Below are positions 1-7,171 of a stretch of 59,546 nt of DNA, piece after piece. Position numbers and translations under genes: made by a program. The notes beneath the pieces are model-generated. The model was not told where the DNA came from. It was given only the letters and a program-made list of their open reading frames with translations, and did not search any database. Within the stretch, counting starts at the first letter, position 1. Every line of letters begins with the position of its first letter. This stretch comes from an uncultured Clostridia bacterium (GTDB lineage Bacteria > Bacillota > Clostridia > Oscillospirales > Acutalibacteraceae): positions 1 to 59,546 of the forward strand of contig CALEHY010000005.1 of the NCBI GenBank assembly GCA_937876375.1. Direction: 5' to 3'.

Positions 1-60
1 CAATCCCTCCGTTTCGCTTCGCTCAACACCTCCCTTTACACAAGGGAGGCTTATTCGTTC
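1..60. repeat. Intergenic palindromic repeat fragment at window edge
   Basis: The first 60 bases contain a perfect short hairpin, CCTCCCTTT-acac-AAGGGAGG (about 31-51), preceded by a CCCTCCG/CGCTTCGCTCAA stretch. It looks like the right end of a dispersed palindromic element of the kind common between genes in gut clostridia. No coding potential is seen. It is probably cut by the window edge, so its full length is unknown. No second copy is visible in this window. Confidence 0.45.
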
Positions 61-128
61 AAGAACATTATAGCACAAAACAAGATTGTCTCAATACCAA
101 AAGTAACTGCCGAAATCGAATATAAAAA

Positions 129-169
129 TAACTGCCATAACGAAAGTGAAAACTTCGTTATGGCAGTTT
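129..169 (-). terminator. Terminator, probably bidirectional, after the E2-type gene
   Basis: A 15-bp perfect stem (AACTGCCATAACGAA at 130-144 paired with 154-168) lies downstream of the minus-strand gene ending at 223. Read on the minus strand it is followed by TTATTTTTAT. On the plus strand a T-rich run also follows, so it could stop transcription from both sides. Confidence 0.75.
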
Positions 170-222
170 CTCTTTAGAGTGCATTTTTTATTTTATAATA
201 TTGTCATTGTTGTATTATTCGA

Positions 223-1140
223 TTATATCCATTCCTTGATGATTTCTGGGTTAGCGAATATCTCATCAAGCTTTTGCATAAATGGTACAACGTCGCCCAT
301 ATCAAGCGCTCTGTGGTCGAACGCAATAGTTAGTGGTAGCTTGTAGCCGGTTGTGATTGTGCCATCTTCTTTTGGTACAGCTGTTAGCTGGGTTGATCCA
401 ATAGCGATTGCAGCAACCTGTGGTGGAATGATTTCTAGCAGTGTGCATACACCGTTCCAGTTTCTGTAGATGGAGCCGAGGTTTGATACAGTGATTGTAC
501 CTTGCTCAATATCGTGCTTTGTTAGTCTGTCCTCTACTGGAATAGAGTAATATTTCTTCTTTGCACTACCGGATAGTGTCTTTACCTTATGCTTACCAGT
601 TTTTGAGCCGACTAGACGATTAACTGTCTGCTTGATTTTGCCATGCTTTAGACCAGTCAATGTGTTGTCCATTGACACCTCAAACATAACCTCGTTCATA
701 TCAGAGTTGTTAGCACGTCTCTGTGCGTCCTTGATTGCGTCCTGCATCTCGGTCATGGTCTTCTTGTGCATATCATGCATATTGATGGTCATCATCTCGC
801 CATTTGATAGCATCATTGGCATTGAGATATTGATTTCCTCAAATTGTGTAATCCTACCTCTAACAAGGTTGCGGTTAAAATTAATATGAGCATTTAGAGC
901 AGGGCACACCTTTAGTCCCTCAACGATTATTCTTAGCATGATTGTGTTGATGGTAATCTTGGTGTCCTTTGTTGCGTCCTTGTTTATTTCCTTAACGAGC
1001 TTTAGGAATTCTGTTACGTCTGCATCATATGTTACTACAGCGTGTGGTATAGTCTCCCAGCTCTCACTTGTCATATTTGATACGATTTTTCTAGCAATAC
1101 CGAAATGGGTTTCCTTGATTGAGGTGAGGTTTTGCTTCAT
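223..1140 (-). CDS. 2-oxoacid dehydrogenase E2-type acyltransferase, catalytic domain only
   Basis: This 305-aa protein matches the CoA-dependent acyltransferase catalytic domain of 2-oxoacid dehydrogenase E2 subunits. Near the C-terminus (about 275-283) it has DHRALDMGD, with the catalytic His276 and Asp280 of the HxxxD motif; the Gly that usually follows the Asp is Met. There is no N-terminal lipoyl domain and no E1/E3-binding domain, and no E1 or E3 gene lies nearby, so it is unlikely to be part of a classical dehydrogenase complex. It may acylate a small molecule or be a non-canonical E2; the substrate cannot be read from the sequence. The start lies 9 bp after the stop of the upstream XRE regulator, so the two are probably co-transcribed. 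The family is clear but the function is not. Confidence 0.8.
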   Translation of the reverse strand: MKQNLTSIKETHFGIARKIVSNMTSESWETIPHAVVTYDADVTEFLKLVKEINKDATKDTKITINTIMLRIIVEGLKVCPALNAHINFNRNLVRGRITQFEEINISMPMMLSNGEMMTINMHDMHKKTMTEMQDAIKDAQRRANNSDMNEVMFEVSMDNTLTGLKHGKIKQTVNRLVGSKTGKHKVKTLSGSAKKKYYSIPVEDRLTKHDIEQGTITVSNLGSIYRNWNGVCTLLEIIPPQVAAIAIGSTQLTAVPKEDGTITTGYKLPLTIAFDHRALDMGDVVPFMQKLDEIFANPEIIKEWI

Positions 1141-1149
1141 TTTTTAGAC

Positions 1150-1737
1150 CTATTTCTTTTTGTACATTGCAACCATCCAATAATATATAGGTATGATAAT
1201 GAACAGTATCGCAGGCAGAGCCCACTTGCTCAAAAACAATCCAAAGAATAAATATATCATTACTATTATCTCTGGGATAGGTTGTGCAAACAAAAAGCCT
1301 TTCTTTGTTTTTGTGTAGCAAGCTCCAGCAAAATGATAATATATAGGTATTAGTATGAACATAATCCATTTTGGGTGCCACTCTTTTGTTATCATTGAAG
1401 ATGCAAGATATATTGCTACGATAACTAGTGGCATTGGAAATTTGAACAATGCCTTTCCTATATAAGCGAATTTTCCAACACTTTTTTCTTTCTTTGGCTT
1501 TGGATTATTATCTGCCTTTTTTATCTCTATATCCTTATCACTGTTGATGATATCGTCTATAGAAATACCGTACACCTGTGCTAGCGCAATGAGGTTGTCC
1601 GTATCAGGTGAGGATTCTCCTCGTTCCCATTTTGATATGGACTGACGGCTGATGCCTAGCTTTTCTGCTAGAGCATCTTGGCTTAATCCATTAGCCTTTC
1701 GTAGTGATTGTAGCTTGTTCGCTGTTTTTAAATCCAT
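1150..1737 (-). CDS. XRE-family regulator with membrane-spanning C-terminus
   Basis: The protein has a Cro/C1-type helix-turn-helix at about residues 8-60 (core LSQDALAEKLGISRQSISKW), a charged linker, and about four hydrophobic segments in the second half, so it is a membrane-attached DNA-binding protein. I chose the ATG at 1737 because GGAGGAG sits 5-10 nt upstream; the two ATGs further upstream (1755, 1749) lie ahead of this site. The product is 195 aa. It is the first gene of a pair with the downstream acyltransferase and may control that pair or itself. Proteins of this layout are frequent in clostridia, and the ligand or signal is generally unknown. Confidence 0.8.
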   Translation of the reverse strand: MDLKTANKLQSLRKANGLSQDALAEKLGISRQSISKWERGESSPDTDNLIALAQVYGISIDDIINSDKDIEIKKADNNPKPKKEKSVGKFAYIGKALFKFPMPLVIVAIYLASSMITKEWHPKWIMFILIPIYYHFAGACYTKTKKGFLFAQPIPEIIVMIYLFFGLFLSKWALPAILFIIIPIYYWMVAMYKKK

Positions 1738-1775
1738 GGTCTCCTCCATAGACATAGCTCGCTTGCTATGTCTAA

Positions 1776-1804
1776 ATTATAAACATATTTCGTCGTAAAG
1801 TCTA
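1776..1804 (-). promoter_or_regulatory. Predicted sigma-A promoter of the XRE/E2-type pair
   Basis: On the minus strand a -35-like TAGACT (1804-1799) is followed after exactly 17 nt by a consensus -10 TATAAT (1781-1776), about 39 nt before the chosen start at 1737. The -10 is perfect and the -35 matches 4 of 6 positions. Confidence 0.5.
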
Positions 1805-1819
1805 TCAACTATAGTTTGC

Positions 1820-1872
1820 ATTTGTATAAATTTTGACGCAACCACTGGTTGCGAAGCGTATTTTATACAAAA
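1820..1872 (-). terminator. Nested hairpin after the SulP gene
   Basis: Just after the SulP stop there is a nested structure: an inner palindrome CGCAACCA/TGGTTGCG (about 1840-1856) inside an outer TTGTATAAA/TTTATACAA inverted repeat. It probably ends SulP transcription, although the T-tract is weak. It also lies upstream of the XRE promoter, so a regulatory role cannot be excluded. Confidence 0.5.
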
Positions 1873-1874
1873 AA

Positions 1875-4019
1875 TCATCTTTTGTCGTCCTTTCTTGCCT
1901 CAACAATTTCTTCGTGATAGTTGTGCAAGCGTTTATATAGTTCTGGCGATTTTTCTCGTAGTCTGTGCATAACGTCGTGTCTGTGTTTGCGTAGTTTGAT
2001 GAACGCTTCTTCATCCTCGACCTTAACATACTGATATATCTTCTCTCTACGCTGTTCGATGCTTCGTGCAATTTCATCCTCATCGATACCAGTCTTTTGT
2101 GACAGCTCACTGAGGTGAAGCTCTAGCGACTCTAGTAGAATATCCTCGTCAAAGCTACCCAGACCTTTCCATAGACTGGTTAGCTCTAGCAGACTGTCGG
2201 AGTCAAGATTTGCTTTTGTTGCCTTGTTGAGAATATCCTCAGTGTATTCGTCGATTTTTTTCTGTGCTTCATCACCGAACGCCCATTCAAACTCATGCAA
2301 TAGCTGTTCCTTAAAGTTAGGCTGATAATTATCTATCGACACATCGTTTTCTTTAAGATTTAGTGGGTATGGCTTTTGGTATCCTTGTGCTCTTAAAGCA
2401 GCGGATATTGTTCTTCGTACTCCACCTTCTTCGATTATGTATCCCAGTCCAAGCTGTCGTAACTGGTCGTTAACTAGATGGCTGTGCTCTGCAAGATAAA
2501 ATCTAATGCCTCTTGCCTTTAGGGAATTGTATATGCTCTCCAGTGTATCAGCACCGGTGGTATCTATTGAGCTGATACCACTTGCGTCAACGATAATGCA
2601 TTTTGTATCATCGTTGATGGCGTTCTCTATATCCTCTCTAAACTCCTTAACATTAGCAAAGAACAGATTGGCTCTAAATCTGTATATTACAGCACCTTGA
2701 ATTGTTCTTGCTTCGCTGTTGCTGTTTAAATCAAAGAAACCACCACGACCTGTGATGACACCAAGAAAAGCTCTTGGTGGATTGCTCTCTCTAATTACAA
2801 CATTAACGAACGATAGGATAACACCAATTATAACTCCGTAGATTGTGCCAAAAATCAGCACACCGAAGAATGCAACTAGGAATATCAGTAGCTCTTTTTT
2901 GTTAATTCTAGCAAGTTTCTTTGCAATATCAATCTCTATCGCACCGAGTAGCGCACAGATTACTATCGCTGTCAGTACTGGTATAGGTAGATATTGAATG
3001 AATCCAGTGCAGAACAGCAGAATTAAAACCATTACACTAACAGCTGTAATTGAGGTGATTTGACTCTTGCCCTTGAACTGTTGGTTCATTGCTGTTCTCG
3101 ATACGCTACCGTTAACAGAACAGCAGCCCACTAATGATGCAGCAAGATTGCCAGCAGCAAAGGCTAAAATCTCGTTGTTTTCGTTGATTTTATATCCATT
3201 CTTTATGGCATAGCTGTTCTCTGCAAGTAATGTTTCTGCCATGATTACTACAGCAACAGTAAGGCTGAGTCCCATAGCTTTAATAGGGGACATAATGCTA
3301 AAATCTGGTAGCATTATTTTGCCAAGGCCAGCATTGACCTCTGGCAGTGTTTGTATACCAAGCTTGCTAGCAATACTGAATGCATATTCACACCCTGCTG
3401 CAGCAACCATGAGGATGACTGGCATAGGTAGCTTTGGTGCAAGCTTTTTGCTAGTGAGGATTAACGCAATACATAGTATACCTAGTATAAATGAGTTTAG
3501 AGAAAACGAGGTCCTAGCCTCGTTAAAAATGTGTACTATTAGGTGATGAATTTCACCAGTACCACTTGTGCCACCGAATAGCTTTGGCACCTGCATCAGT
3601 ATGATTGTCGCACATATACCACTGATGAATCCACCCATTACTGGTGTTGATACATATTCTGTTAATCTACCAGCCTTGAAAATGAAGAATATCAGCAGCC
3701 ATATCGCTGTGTAGAATGCTAACAATGGCACTGTCTTTATCGCTTCATTTGAGCCAGCAGTGATACCCAGTGTTGCTATCGTACCACCGATAATCGCAGC
3801 TGGTGCAGCGTCAACGCCGAATATGTATTGTGGTGATGATGATAGTAGTGCAAACACTAATACTGGTAGCACAGAGCCATACAGACCGTATATCGCTGGC
3901 AGACCAGCAATCTGTGCATATCCCATCGATATAGGTATCGATATTAGTGCGATTATGATACCGGATAATATGTCATTCGGTATGTTTTTCTTGTCGATTG
4001 ATTTTAGTCTGTTAATCAT
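1875..4019 (-). CDS. SulP-family anion transporter with STAS domain and long C-terminal tail
   Basis: The 714-aa protein has the SulP layout: about ten or more hydrophobic segments in residues 15-405 that include the characteristic N-terminal stretch with SMGYAQIAGLPAIYGLYGS, then a cytoplasmic STAS domain at about 435-545 (IIVDASGISSIDTTGADTL). These proteins move sulfate, bicarbonate or other anions; the substrate cannot be told here. After the STAS domain comes an unusual hydrophilic, helix-rich tail of about 160 residues (555-714) rich in Glu, Lys and Arg, longer than in most bacterial SulP proteins. The start overlaps the end of trmB by 8 nt, suggesting translational coupling; the ribosome site is poor (GAGG about 16 nt upstream). 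Confidence 0.88.
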   Translation of the reverse strand: MINRLKSIDKKNIPNDILSGIIIALISIPISMGYAQIAGLPAIYGLYGSVLPVLVFALLSSSPQYIFGVDAAPAAIIGGTIATLGITAGSNEAIKTVPLLAFYTAIWLLIFFIFKAGRLTEYVSTPVMGGFISGICATIILMQVPKLFGGTSGTGEIHHLIVHIFNEARTSFSLNSFILGILCIALILTSKKLAPKLPMPVILMVAAAGCEYAFSIASKLGIQTLPEVNAGLGKIMLPDFSIMSPIKAMGLSLTVAVVIMAETLLAENSYAIKNGYKINENNEILAFAAGNLAASLVGCCSVNGSVSRTAMNQQFKGKSQITSITAVSVMVLILLFCTGFIQYLPIPVLTAIVICALLGAIEIDIAKKLARINKKELLIFLVAFFGVLIFGTIYGVIIGVILSFVNVVIRESNPPRAFLGVITGRGGFFDLNSNSEARTIQGAVIYRFRANLFFANVKEFREDIENAINDDTKCIIVDASGISSIDTTGADTLESIYNSLKARGIRFYLAEHSHLVNDQLRQLGLGYIIEEGGVRRTISAALRAQGYQKPYPLNLKENDVSIDNYQPNFKEQLLHEFEWAFGDEAQKKIDEYTEDILNKATKANLDSDSLLELTSLWKGLGSFDEDILLESLELHLSELSQKTGIDEDEIARSIEQRREKIYQYVKVEDEEAFIKLRKHRHDVMHRLREKSPELYKRLHNYHEEIVEARKDDKR

Positions 4020-4692
4020 TGTTGTTGTATCTAGCCTCTAATCTATAAATAGGGAAGCCCTGTGATGAAAATCTGTGCTCGTATTCTGTCACGATATTGC
4101 CCTCAAAATCACTGTTGTGCAAATCAAGTGACACATTGCTGATAGTGTATCCATTCTTTGAGAATGACTCAATAGAGTATTCGAAGAAATGCATATTATC
4201 TGTCTTTTGGCAGATAGGGGCATTGTCCTTTAATAGCTCCTTGTATATGCCCAAGAATCTGTCAGAGGTCAGCCTGTGTGATGCATAGCTCTTTTTTGGA
4301 TAAGGACAAGAGAAGTTTAGGAATATTGTCTCAAACGTCTTTTCTGGCAAATATGATGGCAAATATTCTGCAGCACAGTCGATGAATTTAATGTTCTTTA
4401 GCTCCATTCTCTGTGCCATTTCACAAGCAAGAACGATAACGTCCTTTACCTTTTCAACACAGATGATATTGACGTCTGGATTTTGCTCGGCAAATGTACA
4501 GCCAAATTGACCCTTACCACAACCAATCTCTAGGTATAGTGGGTTGTTATTTCCGAACAGCTCATGCATATCGAGTATATGCTTTTCGTTTATTGCATCG
4601 TTAAAGTTTTGGCTATCATTTCTAACGCTGATAAGATAGTCCTGTACTCCGTCGAGTCTTGTTTGTAGATTTTTCTTGTGTCTCATTCTCAT
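4012..4692 (-). CDS. trmB: tRNA (guanine-N7-)-methyltransferase TrmB
   Basis: The protein is the SAM-dependent enzyme that forms 7-methylguanosine at position 46 of tRNA. It has the family start MRMRHKKNLQTRL, the SAM-binding LEIGCGKGQF, and the conserved NFSCPYPKKSYASHRL region (NFxxPxPK...HxxRR type). I place the start at the ATG at 4692, with GGTG about 8 nt upstream; the ATG at 4704 lacks a ribosome site and adds residues not seen in the family. The product is 226 aa. It is the first gene of an operon with the SulP transporter, which overlaps its end, and it has its own promoter upstream. Confidence 0.93.
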   Translation of the reverse strand: MRMRHKKNLQTRLDGVQDYLISVRNDSQNFNDAINEKHILDMHELFGNNNPLYLEIGCGKGQFGCTFAEQNPDVNIICVEKVKDVIVLACEMAQRMELKNIKFIDCAAEYLPSYLPEKTFETIFLNFSCPYPKKSYASHRLTSDRFLGIYKELLKDNAPICQKTDNMHFFEYSIESFSKNGYTISNVSLDLHNSDFEGNIVTEYEHRFSSQGFPIYRLEARYNNND

Positions 4693-4724
4693 AATAATCA
4701 CCATACAAATATAATATTAGATAT

Positions 4725-4753
4725 ATTATAATATTTTTTCATCTTTATTACAA
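4725..4753 (-). promoter_or_regulatory. Predicted sigma-A promoter of trmB-sulP
   Basis: On the minus strand TTGTAA (4753-4748) is followed after 17 nt by a perfect TATAAT (4730-4725), about 33 nt before the trmB start. Confidence 0.65.
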
Positions 4754-4759
4754 TATAAA

Positions 4760-4790
4760 AATATCCCCTAGTCAAAAGACTAGGGGAGTT
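4760..4790 (-). terminator. Rho-independent terminator of bioY
   Basis: A perfect 10-bp stem TCCCCTAGTC (4764-4773) / GACTAGGGGA (4778-4787) with an AAAA loop is followed, on the minus strand, by TATTTTTAT. It separates bioY from the trmB promoter. Confidence 0.85.
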
Positions 4791-4792
4791 AA

Positions 4793-5344
4793 TTATTTTA
4801 CGAATTTCTTTAATCGATTTGTTAGTATCGCTGCGACACAAATTTTTATTGCATCTGGAATTAGGAATGGTGTAACGCACCATCCTAGTATTACACCTAG
4901 TGATGCTGACTGGTCACCCTTGTTGTATACCACATAGAACCAGGCTGTGCCGAATACATAGCATACTAATACACCTACCACCATAGCTATTACTACAGCC
5001 CAAAGCTTGCCTTTTGTCTTGTCACTAATAAAGCCTACGATGAGTGCAGTGAATACAAAACCGATTATGTATCCACCAGTTGAGCCGAGCAGTGCTCCTA
5101 TTCCACCTTTAAATCCAGAGAACACTGGCACACCAATAGCACCAAGTAGAATGTATATGAGCGTTGCAAATGTGCCTCTCTTTGTGCCGAACAGTCCAGC
5201 AATTAGGCATACACCCATTGTTTGTAGCGTGATTGGTACAGTCAGTGGAATGGATATCCAGCTACATATTGCTATTAGCGCTGCTGACATTCCAATGTAA
5301 ACCATATCAAGAGTTTTGTTTTTTAGTTTGATTTCTTCTGCCAT
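4793..5344 (-). CDS. bioY: Biotin ECF transporter substrate-binding subunit BioY
   Basis: This 183-aa membrane protein with about six hydrophobic segments matches BioY, the biotin-binding S component of ECF transporters. Diagnostic stretches are TVPITLQTMGVCLIAGLFG near residue 35 and the glycine-rich GALLGSTGGYIIGF near residue 85. No energising A/A'/T genes lie in the window; in Firmicutes these are commonly shared with other S components from a separate locus. The start has GGAGG 8 nt upstream. Regulation can be read from the sequence: the promoter's -35 lies inside a BirA-type operator, so the gene should be shut off when biotin is plentiful. The transcript is monocistronic, bounded by its own promoter and terminator. 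Confidence 0.95.
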   Translation of the reverse strand: MAEEIKLKNKTLDMVYIGMSAALIAICSWISIPLTVPITLQTMGVCLIAGLFGTKRGTFATLIYILLGAIGVPVFSGFKGGIGALLGSTGGYIIGFVFTALIVGFISDKTKGKLWAVVIAMVVGVLVCYVFGTAWFYVVYNKGDQSASLGVILGWCVTPFLIPDAIKICVAAILTNRLKKFVK

Positions 5345-5371
5345 AATAGTACCTCCATATAATATGCGTAT

Positions 5372-5423
5372 ATTTTAGCAGATAAATCAGTATTGTCAAC
5401 TTTTTATTGCATCAGGTTTACAA
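5372..5423 (-). promoter_or_regulatory. bioY promoter overlapped by a BirA operator
   Basis: The inverted repeat TTGTCAAC (5393-5400), 15-nt spacer, GTTTACAA (5416-5423) matches the Firmicute BirA operator (half-sites like TTGTTAAC/GTTAACAA). On the minus strand its right half-site contains the -35 TTGACA (5399-5394), followed after 16 nt by TAAAAT (5377-5372). BirA loaded with biotinyl-AMP would block RNA polymerase here. Confidence 0.85.
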
Positions 5424-5435
5424 TTAAAGAAAATT

Positions 5436-5461
5436 AAAGGAGCTTCATCGAAGCTCCTTTA
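5436..5461 (-). terminator. Terminator of the membrane-protein operon
   Basis: An 11-bp stem AAAGGAGCTTC/GAAGCTCCTTT with a 3-nt loop lies directly after the gene ending at 5466; on the minus strand it is followed by AATTTTCTTT. Confidence 0.85.
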
Positions 5462-5465
5462 TGTT

Positions 5466-6449
5466 TTATTCATCGTCATCTGCCATTCTGTCAAGAGTCT
5501 CTGCCATAATAGCATTGCCGAGTGCCTCTCTTTTTGCAGCATCAGTTGTTGCTCTATGGTCCTCCATAAACTCTCTGCGCAGTTTCATATTTATATCGTG
5601 CTCTGTCTTTATACTTTCGTTCTTCTTCTTGTAGTAATTGTAGTTAGCAAATAGTATTGCGATACCGATGAAGAACATTACTATACCGACAATCATTAGC
5701 ACCTTTAGTATGCCGTCTATTACGTCTGCGATACCCATATTGTAAACATCAACATCGCTAAAGTGTAGCAGTGATGAGTATTTCATTATAATAGCAAATA
5801 GTGGCAAAGTGAATAACACAGCACCACCAGTTGTAACACCAAGACCGATATAATCATATTTCTTGTGCTTGCCAAATGTGAATATACCAAGTATTACTGT
5901 AGAGGCGATGAATGCCACAACGGAGGATATAATAGCATATAGAGGGTTTTTCGTATATGTTTGCTGGAAAGGAATGATGAAATTTGTGCTCTCATCACCA
6001 CATACCTCGTTGAACGCATCAACAGCAAAGCAAGCGTTTCTAACGATTTCGTCCTCTGATATTGCGATACCATTCTCCTTGCAGAAATTAATGATACCGG
6101 TTCTGTAATATCCATATAGATATTTTGATTCTGTAAAATCAGTTCTGTATCCGTATACCATATTACCAGATACCTGGTGCAATACAGTTTGGATATGACC
6201 AGATTTGATTGACTCTGTGTACGCCTTAGTAGGAAGATTTGTATCTTCAGCAACGCTGGCGATAGTTGTGTTAACCTCTTCTAGAAGCTGTGAGTTGTAT
6301 TTTTCTAGCTTGCCTTGAACATAGCTCTCTGTTCTTAGCATAGCACTTGCAATACCAAGAGATACAGATAGCACAATAGCACCAGCCATAACAAGTGCTA
6401 GAAAATAACAGCCGATTCTTTGGAATGTGTACTTTAGATCATTATTCAT
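5466..6449 (-). CDS. Multi-spanning membrane protein of unknown function
   Basis: I do not recognise this 327-aa protein. Visible features are one N-terminal hydrophobic segment (about 11-36), an extracytoplasmic region of about 130 residues, three further hydrophobic segments (about 167-190, 203-223 and 245-270), and a charged cytoplasmic tail ending in MADDDE. The start has a GAGG about 11 nt upstream and lies 10 bp after the stop of the sortase-like gene, so the two form an operon that ends at a strong terminator. The pairing suggests a joint role at the cell envelope, but that is inference. Confidence 0.7.
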   Translation of the reverse strand: MNNDLKYTFQRIGCYFLALVMAGAIVLSVSLGIASAMLRTESYVQGKLEKYNSQLLEEVNTTIASVAEDTNLPTKAYTESIKSGHIQTVLHQVSGNMVYGYRTDFTESKYLYGYYRTGIINFCKENGIAISEDEIVRNACFAVDAFNEVCGDESTNFIIPFQQTYTKNPLYAIISSVVAFIASTVILGIFTFGKHKKYDYIGLGVTTGGAVLFTLPLFAIIMKYSSLLHFSDVDVYNMGIADVIDGILKVLMIVGIVMFFIGIAILFANYNYYKKKNESIKTEHDINMKLRREFMEDHRATTDAAKREALGNAIMAETLDRMADDDE

Positions 6450-6459
6450 AGCTGTTACC

Positions 6460-7059
6460 TCACTTTACCATTTCGCACACATAAAGTGTGTAAAAATATG
6501 TTGAACCTAGCTCAGAGAAATCATTGTATGGACGGCATAGCAAAGCGTCACCCTTGTCCATATAGTCGCTGATTTCGTCCTTGTCTACTGTAGCGATTAT
6601 ATCTTTAACCTTGTATGTGTAGCTGTCGTGCTGATGGAACTCGATAGTGAACTCATCATTGATTGTAGCCTTGTGTAGATTACGGAACTCACGGTCAGAG
6701 TTCTCACCAATGATGGCGATAGTACCATCGTTCCATGGCTCACTAGATCTCTCTAGTAGGGAAGCCGAGCTAGTGCCCTCATCCTCACTCTTGTATGTTA
6801 CAGCACAGCCAAGTGCGATATCATCAGAACTTAGCCAGCCAACGAAGTTGTTGAGTCTTAAATCACCAAAATCTTCGTAGTTAACTAGATAATAGTCATC
6901 AGCGTTGTATGTCTTTATAGCTGTGGTAGCATCTGTTCCGGTAGGGATAATGCTAATGATTTTTGGAACAGAGATTAGTGCAATAATGATTAGCACTGCA
7001 ACAACAGCAACTGGAAAGATTACGGCTTTTTTTATGTAGCTTGATTTTAGTTTATGCAT
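6460..7059 (-). CDS. Sortase-like membrane protein lacking the catalytic His
   Basis: The 199-aa protein has one N-terminal membrane anchor (about 11-38) and an extracellular domain whose second half resembles a sortase beta-barrel. IAIIGENSDREFRNL (about 114-128) lines up with the sortase pattern that normally reads I-A-GH-....-F-.-L, followed by an N/GDE-type strand and, near the end, ALLCRPYND where sortases have TLxTC. The residue expected to be catalytic His is Glu119; Cys175 could correspond to the catalytic Cys; the usual late Arg is not evident. It may be a catalytically dead or altered sortase relative; the assignment rests on pattern matching only. I chose the ATG at 7059 because AGGTGG precedes it; the upstream TTG has no support. 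Confidence 0.6.
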   Translation of the reverse strand: MHKLKSSYIKKAVIFPVAVVAVLIIIALISVPKIISIIPTGTDATTAIKTYNADDYYLVNYEDFGDLRLNNFVGWLSSDDIALGCAVTYKSEDEGTSSASLLERSSEPWNDGTIAIIGENSDREFRNLHKATINDEFTIEFHQHDSYTYKVKDIIATVDKDEISDYMDKGDALLCRPYNDFSELGSTYFYTLYVCEMVK

Positions 7060-7092
7060 AAATACCACCTTCAATGTTTATAAATTATATAC

Positions 7093-7121
7093 ATTATATC
7101 CATTTTATATTAAATATTCAA
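7093..7121 (-). promoter_or_regulatory. Predicted sigma-A promoter of the sortase-like operon
   Basis: On the minus strand TTGAAT (7121-7116) is followed after 17 nt by a perfect TATAAT (7098-7093), about 34 nt before the start at 7059. Confidence 0.65.
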
Positions 7122-7150
7122 GTATTAATGTTGATTTTAGAGCATATTAT
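7122..7150 (+). promoter_or_regulatory. Possible mother-cell sigma (SigE/SigK-type) promoter of sigK
   Basis: GTATTAA (7122-7128), a 14-nt spacer, and CATATTAT (7143-7150) fit the SigE/SigK-type promoter (GHATAHH, N14, CATAHAHT) with one mismatch in each box. The spacing to the ribosome site (AAGGGG) and the ATG at 7172 is short but workable. No good sigma-A promoter is seen for this gene, which suits sporulation control. Confidence 0.4.
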
Positions 7151-7171
7151 TTTTTGAAAGAAGGGGATAAT

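Noticed and set aside
1091..1381. 96-aa frame on the minus strand inside the XRE regulator
   Set aside because: It is a shadow of the XRE/E2-type reading frames with no family likeness and no ribosome site.
4698..4883. 61-aa reading frame covering the start region of trmB and the bioY end
   Set aside because: It crosses the strong bioY terminator and the trmB promoter and has no ribosome site.
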